Below are positions 14,655 to 26,609 of a DNA stretch of 64,000 nt, in pieces. Origin of the DNA: Cherax quadricarinatus (lineage: Eukaryota > Arthropoda > Malacostraca > Decapoda > Parastacidae); NCBI RefSeq assembly GCF_038502225.1, contig NC_091323.1:20990642-21054641 (forward strand), given 5' to 3'. The notes beneath the pieces are model-generated. The model searched no databases. It was not told where the DNA came from and was given only the letters and a program-made list of their open reading frames with translations. Position numbers and translations under genes: made by a program. Positions within the stretch are counted from its first letter, which is position 1, and each line of letters opens with the position of its first letter.

Positions 14655-15070
14655 GCTCAAATCACTGTCGTAAGAATGCTTGTTGCATTTCTTGGCTCAA
14701 ATCACTGTTGTAAGAATGCTTGTTGCATTTCTTGGCTCAAATCACTGTTGCAAGAATGCTTGCTGCATTTCTTGGCTCAAATCACTGTTGAAAGAATGCT
14801 TGTTGCATTTCTTGGCTCAGATCACTGTTGCAAGAATGCTTGTTGCATTTCTTGGCTCAAATCACTGTTGTAAGAATGCTTGTTGCATTTCTTGGCTCAA
14901 ATCACTGTTGCAAGAATGCTTGCTGCATTTCTTGGCTCAAATCACTGTTGAAGAATGGTTGTTGCATTTCTTGGCTCAAGTGGCTGTTGCAAGAATGCTT
15001 GTTGCATCTCCTGGTTCATATCACTGTTGCAAGAAATGCTTGTTGCATTTCCTGACTCGTGTCACAGTTG
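14655..15070. repeat. Minisatellite, 40 bp unit, about 10 copies
   Basis: The unit is ATCACTGTTGTAAGAATGCT followed by TGTTGCATTTCTTGGCTCAA. The first seven copies are nearly identical, the last three diverged. The unit length is not a multiple of three, so the open frames across it (three frames) are incidental. Confidence 0.95.
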
Positions 15071-15705
15071 GAAGATCGATTACAGCGCCATTAACAGTGT
15101 CAGTAAGGAATCTTCTGTCACTCAATGAACTAATCACAATGTACAGATATTGCCATCTTTTTTTGCTTTCTCTCTGATCCATGGCTATTCCCGTGTAATG
15201 TCACGGGTTTTGGGGATTTTATCATTTGTGTCCTCATGTGTCTCTTCCTCCAATTCCCCCTCGTTCTTTCCCCCCTCTCGTTCCTCTCCCTCTCCCTTCC
15301 TTTCTCCAGGACACGTGATTATCTGGTTGCTGGTTGAGTTTAATAAATGATCTGCGCTTACCTTCAACCAGGTGAGTGATTGTCTCGTTGTTGTAACCAC
15401 TCCTCTCTGCTTGCTGAGGTCCCTAGGGTGATCCCTCGGTGATCATGGGTGAAATCCCAGAGTGATCGCTGGCAGACGTCTCTGTGAAGCCATGATAAGG
15501 TCTGTGCGAGCCTTGAAATTCCTGAATGAAGTCACAATGATGGGGTCTTGGTGATCCCTGGGAGACACCTTGGAGAGGTCCATAGGTGATCTCCATTGGA
15601 GTTGTGAAGTCACTGTAGTTCCATGCTCCAAGCTGTGGCCTGATGCAATGGTACGAGACCGACTCGTTGCTCAGAGTGTTAGTCCAAGAGTGAATCGTTG
15701 TTCTC

Positions 15706-15710
<5 letters not shown>
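15071..15710. other. Unassigned sequence with degraded short repeats
   Basis: It contains a pyrimidine-rich run (15235-15310) and a loosely repetitive segment about 'TGATCCC' and 'GGTGATC' (15420-15610). No gene recognised. Confidence 0.4.

Positions 15711-15799
<89 letters not shown>
15711..15799. repeat. (CA)n microsatellite
   Basis: Array capping the truncated 5' end of the next CR1-like fragment. Confidence 0.97.
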
Positions 15800-15802
<3 letters not shown>

Positions 15803-16230
15803 GCTATGGGGAATGTCCTACGAAGAAAGGTTAAGGGAAATCGGCCTGATGACACTGGAGGACAGGAGGGTTAGGGGAGACATGATAACGACATACAAAA
15901 TACTGCGAGGATTTGACAAGGTGGACAGAGACAGGATGTTCCAGAGATGGGACACAGAAACAAGGGGTCACAATTGAAAGTTGAAAACTCAGATGAGTCA
16001 AAGAGATGCCAGGAAGTATTTCTTTAGTCACAGAGTTGTTAGGAAATGGAATAATCTGGCAAGCGATGTAGTAGGGGCAGGAACCAAACATAGCTTTTAG
16101 ATGTGGTATGATACTGCTCATGAAACAGGGCGAGAAAGGACCTAGTAGCGATCAATGAAGAGGCTGGGCCAGGAACTTTATCTCGACCCCTGCAACCACA
16201 AATAGGTGACTACAAATAGGTGAGTACCCA
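15800..16230 (+). mobile_element. CR1-like LINE fragment, 3' end
   Basis: It encodes MSYEERLREIGLMTLEDRR, ITTYKILRGFDKV and MFQRWDTETRG, then, after a stop where lysine is expected at 15976, a further frame (SQRDARKYFFSHRVVRKWNN) and the 3' end ACCACAAATAGGTGACTACA. The 5' boundary is exactly at (CA)n. Confidence 0.82.
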
Positions 16231-17190
16231 CATGCACACAGCCCCTCTACTGGGGCAAATAAGTCACAAGGTCCTCAGTATCTACCATTTTATACCGGAT
16301 GTAAGTTCAGTTCTTGAAGCCTCTCCTCATAACTCGACTTTCTCTGTTTTGAAACCAGTCTAGGTTCTTGAACATGCTTTCTTGGGTGTGGACTCAATGC
16401 TGGTCACGTGCGTTTTAAGATAGGTCTGAAACAGGTCATACACAATGTCCTGAATGTTCCTTTATTGAGGTTTCAGAGCAGTTCCATGACTGGTTAACCT
16501 CCCATTCACCGCTGGTGTTAGCCTTCCATGCACCGCTGGTATAATACACTTACGTGCACCTCTGACGATATCCTTGATGTATATTACTCCCAGGTCCTCC
16601 ACTTCGTATGCTTTCTGTAACTCATCTCACAGTATATATACTTTATTGGGCATTCCCCACACACAGTAATTCAGATTACCTTGCACTTGTCTGGATCAAA
16701 CACCTGTAGCCACTGATTCACAAGTTTATTTTAGCTTACCCGTGCAGGTGTGCATGAGTGCATGTGCAAGAGTGTGCGCGAGCATGAGCAAGCTACCATG
16801 AAGTTAAACACATTCAACGAATATTGCAAATCCAGAACTTAAAACTAACAACATATTAGCTCTCACGAAAATAAACTTAAAGCCAACAACACATTTCTCA
16901 CAAAATAATCGAACTCAACAAACAGTTCGCTGAATCAGCAGTATTTTTCTATGTACAAAAACTTAGCTACACAATAAGCTTGATTTTTTTAATAGTTATT
17001 CACAGTAAAATGGAAAAAGACATAAGCGATGGTTCTCTCTTAAAAAATTAAAAAAGGAGGAAGTAAATGCTCGCTGTATTTTTTTGTTTATTGTATTAAT
17101 ATGAACAAAAAAAAATTGAATGGGTTAATATATTACTGTGTTTATTTTTGTAACGACAATGCTGCCACTTTGACTTTAAAAGGAATGTAA
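16231..17190. other. Unassigned intergenic sequence
   Basis: About 16280-16700 includes degraded LINE-like 3' text (CTCCTCATAACTCG, GGTTCTTGAACATGC resemble a worn CR1-like copy on the minus strand); the rest is AT-rich. No ORF is credible. Confidence 0.4.
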
Positions 17191-17439
17191 ACCTGTGTAT
17201 GATGACAGGCATTGCCATCATGTACCTGAAATATTTCAGACTCTACACAGAGCGAAATGTCGTCTATATTTCAGGATTGATGGGCACCGATTGTTTCTAC
17301 CATCTTTCTTACCACAAGGCGTACATTTTTGCACGCGTTACATTGCGTCAGCTGTTGCACGATAGAAACAGTGTTTATATAGTGCTTGAAAAGCTTGGTT
17401 AAATTTGCTAAGTTACCCAAAGAAAGTACCTGAAGGAAA

Positions 17440-17985
17440 ATGCAGAATACAACTTTGGTACATCTATGTCTAGCAAGGCAGTTGAAAGTCTGATAACATG
17501 AACGTAGATAAGTCCGTTTATGGAGCAACTTACCATGTAAACAGATTGACTAATGTTGTAGTAGCCAGGCTTAGGCTTGGTTACAAGCATGTCTGGCAGA
17601 GTGGCACACACAGATGATGACCAAACCAAATGCAAAATATGTGGTCAGTCCTATGGTCATTATCTTGAACAAGATGTGCTAATTCTTCACTTATTAAGCA
17701 TGTATTAAGTGTGATATACCAGGGTATGTTATCAATGAAAATAAGACACTAGAAATTTTAAGCAAATATTCTAAAAATGCTTGCAAGAGATTATTCAACT
17801 GCAGATATATATACTCGTAAATCAAAAATGTTCTCATATTAACCCTTTTGGGGCGTAGTGCCTAGGCATTTTCTGTATCCATATACTCTTCCGTTATGGT
17901 TTACAGGATGTATATGGGGGTGCATAATACACTAGCTGCTTCAGTGACAAAACTCTCAATCTCACATCTTAAATCTAAGCTAACC
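17440..17985 (+). mobile_element. RNase-H-type LINE, degraded 3' fragment
   Basis: Broken frames resemble VNRLTNVVVARLRLGYKHVW, then CKICGQSYGHYLEQDVL with a C-x2-C-x5-H motif: the C-terminal zinc-like region that follows RNase H in some jockey/I-type LINEs. The tail TTAACCCTTTTGGGGCGTAG with CATATACTCTTCCGTTA recurs at 24930-25000, giving a shared 3' untranslated region. Confidence 0.55.
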
Positions 17986-18086
17986 TAACCTTAATTAATT
18001 TGTCAGATAAGTACTGCTTGGACCAGGAGCTACACCCTATTTTGTATGTGGTATTATACACACTTCCTACAGGCCTATGCTTCCCA

Positions 18087-18152
18087 ACCTTTAATACAAA
18101 TAATAATAATAAAAATAATAATAATAATAATAGCAGTAGTAGTAGTAGTACA
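18087..18152. repeat. (AAT)n/(AGT)n microsatellite
   Basis: AATAATAAT then AGTAGTAGT runs in an otherwise unassigned region. Confidence 0.9.
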
Positions 18153-18485
18153 GGGTCTGGGGAGCGGAAGGCATGGAGTATTGATTCGAAAAGTAGCTGC
18201 AATCCTTGCAATCAAGAGTCCTTTACTATAATGAAAGCTCTCCTTTGAATGCAAAGCAGACGTAGAATTAATTACAAGTATGGAAAAGTCTAGCACTTGC
18301 TACCCGTCCTGACTTAGCAGCAGAAGCTTAGGACTCAGCATAATGTTATGGTTCTTGTTCCAGTCCATAAGGAAAATAACCCACATTGCTTGGCTTTTTA
18401 CGAGTTATCGAGGGTTATTAATCCCTCGAGGGAATGACAGCCCGTTAAAGTCCTTTTTCTTCTGCCAAGATCACACTTTTACTGT

Positions 18486-18516
<31 letters not shown>

Positions 18517-19344
18517 TTAGCCTAAAGGTACTAGAAACAGGAGCAAAATCATCAGTTAATTCCATCTTCTAGCAATAACGACACTAGAGATCTTACCAAT
18601 CTACAGTTCACATGGAAACAGTAGAAAATTCACTTACCTACAATTGGACTACCAGAGAAATACTACCAATTTCAACCACTTAGTCCACCAATGTATAACA
18701 ACGTATTACGAACATAGGTTTATTTATAGCCTGCACACCTTGTCGTAATGCGATAGCCAATAGTGTAACAAGCAAAAGACAGCAGAGCATATATGATTTG
18801 TATTTTCTTCAAAGAGGCAAGCTGGTATTTACAGTATTTAAACTATTTACACTATGTACAATAATGTAACAGCAAACATACAACACGGTGGTCAAAGGCA
18901 GAATGCAGGCACTAGATACTGAGCACCGTCAGCATCCGGTAGCCCAGACAAGTCTGCCAAAACTCGTGTGACAAGTGAACCACATTATTTCACAGCTTTG
19001 TCGGGCTTGTCTCTGACTGGCCAATGAACCGAGGTACTGATATAACGACGGAACCCCTATTAGATCGTTAACCCTTAGCACCTTTTTCTCTAGTCGGGAG
19101 TCCTGCCTATATGGGAGTGTGACATACGCCGTATAAATTGCAACGTACATGTAGCATGCCACATACTAGCAACAACTCCCATTTACTTTACCCACAAATA
19201 ACTGGGACATAATAGCAATCTCATCAACCTAACTCACCAGTAAATAAGAATAAATTAGCAATTTCATGCTTCTAGTCCACGTATAAGTAGCGATATACTA
19301 GCATTATCACTTATGTCCTTACTATCTCGCATCTAACTAGTGAG
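18153..19344. other. Unassigned intergenic sequence
   Basis: Short (AC)n at about 18490-18514. No gene, LINE or SINE recognised. Confidence 0.4.
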
Positions 19345-19622
19345 GTGAATGGTTGCTGGGACTCCTAGCGTTGTAAAAGGTTGCTCGGAAACCTAGCTTT
19401 GTAAAGGGTTGCTCGGAAACCTAGCGTTGTAAAGGGTTGCTCGGAAACCTAGCGTTGTAAAGGGTTGCTCGGAAACCCAGAGTTGTAAAGGGTTGCTCGG
19501 AAACCTAGCGTTGTAAAGGGTTGCTCGGAAACCTAGCGTTGTAAAGGGTTGCTCGGAAACCTAGCGTTGTAAAGGGTTGCTCGGAAACCTAGCGTTGTAA
19601 AGGGTTGCTCGGACACCCAGCA
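19345..19622. repeat. Minisatellite, 28 bp unit, about 10 copies
   Basis: Unit GTTGTAAAGGGTTGCTCGGA plus AACCTAGC. Copies are nearly identical; the outermost are degraded. Confidence 0.95.
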
Positions 19623-19684
19623 TGGTGCAAGGATGGTCCACTGACCGCGGGGTAAACAATACCTCACAATAACAGTCGTGGCAA

Positions 19685-20150
19685 CTCATTATGTGAACGG
19701 AAAAACGGTGGAGGGGAGGAAGTGGGGGGGAAACGAAGAGGGGTATTGGACAAGAGGGAAGAAAGAAGGGAGGAGGGAGGGATTGAAAGGAGAGTAGAGG
19801 GAAGCAAGAGGAGGGTTGAGAAGTGAAGGAGAGAAGGAAAGAGGAACGGAAAAGTGAGAGGTGAGGGAGGGGAGGAATAGAAGAAGGTTGAGAGGTAGGG
19901 GAGGGGGAAAGATTTGGCTTCAGGGTGAGAGGAGAAGAGGGATGTGAGGGGAAGGGGAAAAACGTGTAGGGAGAAACATCGTGAGTTAAGAAGTAGAAAA
20001 GGGTAGGGGAGGGTAGTTGGAAAGGAGGGGAGAAAGGGAGCAGAGGGCAAGGTAAGAGAGGAAGGGTGAGGGAAGGGGTGAAGGAAGAGGAGAGGCGAGG
20101 GAGAGGGGAGGGGAGGGGAGATCTGAAAGGGAATGATGCAGGCTCTGGTC
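19685..20150 (+). repeat. Long purine-rich tract
   Basis: About 450 bp in which the plus strand is overwhelmingly G/A (GGGGAGG, GAAGAGG, AGGGAGG motifs). Open frames on the minus strand give Pro/Ser/Leu/Phe-rich peptides that only reflect this composition. Confidence 0.9.
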
Positions 20151-20189
20151 GTCTGATTGCCAATTAGGAAGGTTTGTTGGTGCGCCTCA

Positions 20190-20605
20190 GACGCCCTGAG
20201 GTACGTACGTCTGGAGGTACGTACGCCTGGAGGTACGTGCGCCTGGAGGAACGTGCACCTTGAGGTACGTGTGTCTTGAGGTACGTGTGTCTTGAGGTAC
20301 GTGTGTTTTGAGGTACATGTGTCTGGAGGTACGTACGTCTGGAGGTACGTACGTCTGGAGGTACGTACGTCTGGAGGCACGTACGTCTGGAGGTACGCAC
20401 GTCTGGAGGTACGCACGTCTGGAGCTATGTGCGCCCGCAGGTATGTACTTCTGGAACCACGTACGCCTGGAGCCACATACACCTGGAGCCACGTACTCCT
20501 GGAACCACGTACACCTGAAATCACGTACACCTGGAACCACGTACACCTGGAGTCACGTACACCTGGAACTAGGTACACCTGGAACCACGTACACTTGGAA
20601 CCATG
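20190..20605. repeat. Minisatellite, 16 bp unit, about 25 copies
   Basis: Unit GGTACGTACGTCTGGA, with a second variant block CCACGTACACCTGGAA from 20450. Because 16 is not a multiple of three, it keeps several frames open on both strands with a 16-residue peptide period; these are not genes. Confidence 0.93.
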
Positions 20606-20949
20606 TATGCTTGTAGATCCAGTACCCCCCAAAACATTCCTTCATAAATCCATTATAACAAAGAGGCGCTAAAACCGTAGGACTGGGAGTGGGGGTGGAG
20701 GGCTGGGGGATCTCAATCACCTTCCATCCACTAGGAAAATAGCTTCAACTCCTGGAAGCAAGACCTCCAATAGAGCAACTCCACCCGGGAGACGGTGGAG
20801 CAACTCAGACCTAATTTATTGCAAATGTTGCCCGACGACCCAAATTTCAAATAAACTAATAACGTCATTTTCCATAGGCGGAGTTGAGAATTTATTATGT
20901 TCATTAGTTTAAATGGCCAATTATAGGCAAAAAAGGATATCCAATCTTA

Positions 20950-21197
<248 letters not shown>

Positions 21198-21235
21198 ATA
21201 AATATATAGTATGTATATATAATGTAAACTCCAGG

Positions 21236-21341
<106 letters not shown>

Positions 21342-21345
21342 CTAA

Positions 21346-21920
21346 TGTCGTGCCGAATAGGTAAAACTGGTCAATTAGCAAGAACTCATTTAAAATTAAA
21401 TCCTTCCTAAAACATTTCTCTTTTACATTTTAAGATATACACAAATAACCGCAGATAAAAGAGAGAAGCTTACGACGACGTTTCGGTCCGACTTGGACCA
21501 TTGACAAAGTCACATTGTGACTCTGACAATGGTCCAAGTCGGACCGAAACGTCGTCGTAAGCTTCTCTCTTTTATGTGTGGGTTATTTGTGTATCGTTCC
21601 AGTCACAGTATTGTGCCTTTTTTTTTGTTGTTTTTGAAGATATATTTTTTTCATTTATGTTAATGTAAAAATTAACAATTTTGTACCAAAAGAACCTTAG
21701 AAAACTTACCTAACCTTATTATAACAAGCGCAATTTAATTTAGCCTAATCCAAATGAATATATAAGTTTATAATAATTTAGTAATAAACAAATGCAATGA
21801 AATATTTTTTTCGTTAGGTTTAGAATGATTTTCTCGAAATTATTGCATACACAAATTTTCGCTTGCTTATTCGGCAAGAAGAGCGTTGCTATTTAAGCCA
21901 AAATCGCAAGTGTTACCTAT
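21346..21920 (+). mobile_element. MITE-like element, copy 6 (A-to-B), split by an insertion
   Basis: Starts TGTCGTGCCGAATAGGTAAA; the B end decays at TGTTACCTATTT. The body is interrupted at 21439-21636 by a hairpin repeat flanked by AAGATAT on each side (21432-21438 and 21637-21643). Confidence 0.8.
21439..21636. mobile_element. GGACC-GAAAC hairpin element inserted in a MITE
   Basis: Arms about 21439-21503 and 21527-21592 are inverted copies (ACACAAATAACC outermost, CAATGGTCCAAGTCGGACCG near the centre) with a small inner hairpin GTCACATTGTGAC. A tail with ATTGTGCC and a T-run follows to 21636. The 7 bp direct repeats make a real insertion likely. Confidence 0.7.
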
Positions 21921-22254
21921 TTCAAAAAGGTATTTATTTCCCGTTCAAACTATCATTTATCTCCCTTCAAATAGCTCTATTTCCTTTTCAAAGAGGCATA
22001 AATGTAATTTTATTCAGTGGTGTGTTACATTTCTAGAGTAACGTAATTCTGTGGTAATTTATGTTGGAATAGTTGGATCCAGAATGAGTGCGGCGGATGA
22101 TAGGAATGGATACACACAGGCTGATGAATAAGCTTGTTGGGAGCAACCTGACGGAGCTCCGTGTGGAGCTTCAGAAAGTTTCGCTCTGTGTGGAGCTTCA
22201 TCATGTTTCTCTCTGCGGAGCTTTATCACATCACAAGCCCCTCACTCCCCCTTC

Positions 22255-22360
22255 AAACACACACCGAAGTAGCGACCAGCGAAGAGGAGGGGCCAGGAGC
22301 TATAAATTGACCCCTGCAACCACATATAGATGAGTACACACACACACACACACACACACA
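22255..22360 (+). mobile_element. CR1-like LINE 3' end with (AC)n tail
   Basis: GTAGCGACCAGCGAAGAGGA, GACCCCTGCAACCACATATA and GATGAGTACACAC match the 3' ends of the other CR1-like copies; the (AC)n tail runs to 22360. It stops 34 bp before DPR exon A. Confidence 0.8.
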
Positions 22361-22394
22361 AGACCTATTTTTAAATTACTTTATCTATTTCCAG

Positions 22395-22585
22395 TGGCGA
22401 CACTGCTAGCGGCGGCGGCTGGTGATGGCGGCGTGGGCGGCGGACAGCTGGAGGTGGAGATGGGCGGCGGAGCGGCGGTGGGCGGCGGCCTGGTGGACAC
22501 TGTGGCCAACAATAGTCACATTATTGTTCTCCCTGGGGAGGATGCCAAGCTGGCCTGCCCCATACCCTCCGATGTGTACGGATCG
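22395..22585 (+). CDS. DPR/zig-8-like immunoglobulin-domain gene, exon A (start of Ig1)
   Basis: This is an internal coding exon of a cell-surface Ig-domain protein. It follows a good acceptor (pyrimidine-rich stretch then CCAG) and ends at a donor GTAAGT. It enters with two bases completing a split codon and exits in phase 0. The translation is first Ala/Gly-rich low complexity (about 40 residues), then NNSHIIVLPGEDAKLACPIP, which matches the A'-B strand region of a V-type Ig domain and supplies the first disulfide cysteine. No ATG is needed, because the frame stays open across the acceptor, so signal peptide and start must lie in an upstream exon that I cannot find. DPR proteins are neuronal adhesion proteins that pair with DIP-type Ig proteins in insects; that role here is inferred from family only. 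The exon lies 35 bp after a CR1-like LINE tail. Confidence 0.75.
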
Positions 22586-22689
22586 GTAAGTACACTATCC
22601 TTCCCTTCCATTAAGACAGATAAGATTTGCTCGGATTTTTACCCACCCCCCTCCCCGGGGAAGGTTATCCAGGCAGGATAACACAAGAA

Positions 22690-22925
22690 AGTCAGTGTGC
22701 CATCGAGGATTGGCTGTCTTATATCCAATGGGGTCCTTCAATCTTGTCCCCCCCAGGACGCGACCCCACATCAGTCAGGTAGCACCCAGGTACCTGCGTA
22801 ATGCTAGGTGACCAAGGACAACAGGTTTAAGGAAACACGCCCAATGTTTCTAACTGGTCGGGGATCCAACCACAGATACTCATTGTGATGCTAGAGCGTT
22901 GCATGCTCAGCCACAAGATTATTAT
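22690..22925 (-). mobile_element. tRNA-derived SINE, minus strand
   Basis: On the minus strand CTTGTGGCTGAGCATGCAAC gives an A-box-like TGGCTGAGCA, and GGTTGGATCCCC a B-box-like site, followed by a body GGCGTGTTTCCTTAAACCTG and CCTGGGTGCTACCTGACT. The same body is at 23340-23600 in the opposite orientation. It lies just inside the first DPR intron. Confidence 0.65.
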
Positions 22926-23339
22926 TATTATTATTTTTATTATTAGTATCGTCAAGAGAAGAGCGGAAACCTTACGGGGTGTCATACTGCGGCTAGCGAG
23001 AAATAGAAGGTACTGAGATTTGATCGCAGGGTCGAGATCCCTTCAAGAACATCATCAATTTTGAAAAATAGAGCAAGACCTGACCTGTTTAATTGTTAAA
23101 AAAATGAGATTCACGCTCCGACATCCGCCTTGTCAGGTGGTGGTTGTGGGAGGTGCGCCCCCCCCTCCCCACACACACTTTGTCAGGAGGTGGGCTGGAG
23201 AGACTTGCCCTCACAGACGTCTCTCGCGTATCAAGCGCATACCGAGAGTAGGTACAAGTCTGTGAGAGAGAATTGTTGTAATGTTGACAGAGTGCATATG
23301 TTGAAACCCCATACCTTCACGAGAGAGAAAATGCCATGT

Positions 23340-23600
23340 TAGCCAGTGGTAAAAGTATTTAAAACACTTACGCTTCACAATTAACCTAACCACCCAGAGT
23401 AGAAACATTGGACGTGTTTCTTTCCACCTGTTGTCTATGTTCCCCATCAGTAAAATGGGTACCTGGGTGTTAGTCGACTGGTGTGGGTCGCATCCTGGGA
23501 CACTGACCTAAGGAGGCCTGGTCACAGACCGGGCCGCGGGGGCGTTGACCCCCGGAACTCTCTCCAGGTAAACTCCAGGTAAACCTAACTTTCCCTGGTG
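23340..23600 (+). mobile_element. tRNA-derived SINE, plus strand, second copy
   Basis: TTAGCCAGTGGTAAAAGTAT begins a worn head; the body reads GGGTACCTGGGTGTTAGTCG and GGTGTGGGTCGCATCCTGGG, and the end CGGGGGCGTTGACCCCCGGA with CCAGGTAAACTCCAGGTAAA matches LINE-like tails at 35785 and 50030. Confidence 0.6.
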
Positions 23601-24029
23601 TCTCTAGTATCATTGATAGGATTATTGAGATTAACACTACTTGGTATTAGAATGTAAAGAAATGAACCAGACACTGTCACTGTGAATCTTATTAAATCTC
23701 TATCAGTAAACACTCGGATATAAATGGGTTGTAAAAACATGCAATTACATTAAGTTTCATAACTTGCACGAACTGTATCACTGTAGACAACAAGAGCAAT
23801 TCACCTATCCACTGAAGATGTGCTCATTTAATATCACATACCTGCAAGCCCCTCCCAAGTAGCTCATTGCTAGTAACCCCTTCCATAAATCACTTTTAAA
23901 AGCAACTGCTCAGGAAGAAACTTCTCGTCTAACTAGTAGTAATAATTTATTACAAGTTACAAACACTGATGGATCTTAGCAGGAGTTTACAGGCAGGGCT
24001 GCATCTACTCTCGATGCCACCTCCCTATT

Positions 24030-25060
24030 TAAGAACAAGAGGAACTTTAAGTTGGGCGTAAGAAATAACAACTGGGCGTCTACACTGCAAATTGAATTGT
24101 TTGTCATTTTAATGGTGCTAAGTCAACTGAAGACACTGAGCTTGACTCTATAGTAATTACTGATTCCATGAAGGCTCTTGACTCACATGATTAACAACAT
24201 GCTCAATGGAGAAGCCAATACATATACTCAAAAAACAGGGAAACACGAATTAATGCACAATTGTTATGGATTTCATTGCATATTGGATTACTCCTTCCTG
24301 ATAAAGTTGATACGTTGCCAAGAAAAGTATCCTGAAGAAGAATGCTAGACACCCAGATACGGGTGTCTAGCATTAGGAATAACATTAGGAGAGAATTAAA
24401 TAATAGAACTGAATGTTGAAAGTTTAGACACATGTGCAACATCTGGATATGTGTCTAAACTTTCATATTGTCGGTATTTTATACCTTTCTTGCAGAACTG
24501 AATGTTATTGGAATGCAATTAGAAGCCTAAGTAGATCTATAACCCACTATGATAACATTAAAGTACATAAGTAGGTTTATGGAGCACTTGCAATGTGAAC
24601 AGACTGACTAATCTTTAGTGGCCTGGCTTAAGCTTGATTGTAAAGGACCTGCCTAGTATGGGCCAACAGGTCTGCTGCAGTGCTCCTCCTTTCTTATGTT
24701 CTTAAGTACTTCTGGCAGTTTTGCAGACACACAGATGATGGTTAAACCAAATGTAGTCAATCCAGTGGTCACTATCTTGAACACTATATGCTTAATTGTC
24801 CAGTTATTGAGCAAAATAAAGACAGTATAATAACCAATTGAACATGTCAAGATATCTTATTAATGAAAATATGATACCAGATATATTAAACAAGTTTCCC
24901 AAATTTTCTTCTTACAGATTAGTGAACTGTTAACCCTTTTGGGGCCTAGTTCCTAGGCCTTTTGTGTATCCATATGCTCTTACGCTACCGTCCACAGGAT
25001 GGATTTGGTGAGCATAATAAACTTGCCACTTCGATGGCAAAATGTAAATCCCGGCTGAAT
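24030..25060 (+). mobile_element. RNase-H-type LINE, degraded copy 2
   Basis: Broken frames read NNNWASTLQIELFVILMVLS and then ITDS, resembling the central part of LINE RNase H with its TELxA and (D)S motifs. Downstream sequence from 24490 matches the fragment at 17440-17985 (TTTATGGAGC, AGACTGACTAAT, CAGATGATGG) and shares its 3' untranslated region TTAACCCTTTTGGGGCCTAG. A ~60 bp foreign block (CCTGCCTAGTATGGGCCAAC) sits at 24648-24710 and recurs, inverted, near 38760-38860. Confidence 0.55.
24341..24465. repeat. Two adjacent small hairpins with a shared core
   Basis: AATGCTAGACACCC (24341-24354) pairs with 24361-24374; TGAAAGTTTAGACACAT (24417-24433) pairs with 24449-24465. Both carry TAGACAC. 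They interrupt the degraded LINE. Confidence 0.75.
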
Positions 25061-26011
25061 ACCGTATTCAACTATTTAGGGACTGCAACAGGAGAAGAGA
25101 TAAATCATTGTAATAAAAGTCCAAAAAACATGTTTTGAATTGCGTTATCAGCCGGCATTGAAGCTGCCGCGCTGTTGTTTACTATCTATAAGCAGGAAAG
25201 CTGCTCTCGTCTTCACTGAATAGCCGTTACGGCTATCCGGATCAAACCAATAGCGTTTTGTACCTGGGAACTTTCCAGGAAGGCGACCTTGATTTGACCT
25301 CAGCTGAATAGGATCCCACAAGAGATTCAGTTTAAGATGAGGTTTCTGTAAGAAGGATTCGCTTGTAAAGAATAGAATCAATGAAAAGAGGAATCTATTG
25401 TAAAGATAGATTACATTTAGAGAGAAGAACAAGGCAAATGAATTAAGTTAAATAAAGGTCGGATGAGAAGAAGGGAGTAAGGAGGAAAACCCTCAAAGAA
25501 AGAAACAAGGGAATACGAAAGATAAAGTTCAGAGAATAGAACAACAAAACAAAAACAAGAGAATGAGGAATAAAAAAAAGCACAGAAACGTTGCTGCTAC
25601 TATTCACAAAAAAAACAACAATAAAAAAAATGTACAGAATAAATATATGATCACGATGTTTCGCTTCAGCCAGGACCATTATTAAGTCAAGCTATGACGT
25701 CGTTTGTCTAGGACGAACCGAAACGTTGTCATAAGATTCCACTGGCGAGTCCGAGGTTCTTTTGACGGAAAACATAAGAGGATTACTAGCGGCATACCAC
25801 AGAGAATTTATACCAAAGGAATACCAAAGGAATAATAAGAACAGATTTTGGTCTTGGGAGATCACACACACACACAACCTCAAAGAACATTGGAAAGGGA
25901 TATTCGTTCCCCAAATATTTGCTTACTGTTTGGAAATGGCCGAAAAGCAGTCGAAAAGAAAAAAACGAGTGTCCAGAAATGAATATCAATTTTTTCTATC
26001 TCTCTCCCTAT

Positions 26012-26014
<3 letters not shown>
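25061..26014. other. Intronic sequence with a weak GAAAC-type repeat
   Basis: At 25655-25735 GATGTTTCGCTTCAGCCAGG and GACGAACCGAAACGTTGTCA resemble a worn inverted pair of the GGACC-GAAAC family. The remainder is AT-rich and unassigned. Confidence 0.4.

Positions 26015-26092
<78 letters not shown>
26015..26092. repeat. (AT)n microsatellite
   Basis: Array directly before MITE copy 7. Confidence 0.97.
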
Positions 26093-26603
<511 letters not shown>

Positions 26604-26609
26604 ATCACA

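Noticed and set aside
14655..15070. CRISPR-like direct repeat array
   Set aside because: The whole 40 bp unit is repeated with no unique spacers; a minisatellite in a eukaryotic sequence.
17199..17402. 67-codon plus-strand frame
   Set aside because: No family resemblance, no splice or start context, next to degraded LINE sequence.
19561..20632. Long minus-strand frames with Pro/Ser/Leu-rich and VPPDVRTSRR-like repeats
   Set aside because: They cross the purine tract and the 16 bp minisatellite; composition explains them.
22394..22396. GTG as an initiation codon for exon A
   Set aside because: The G is the last base of the AG acceptor; the exon is internal and starts mid-codon.
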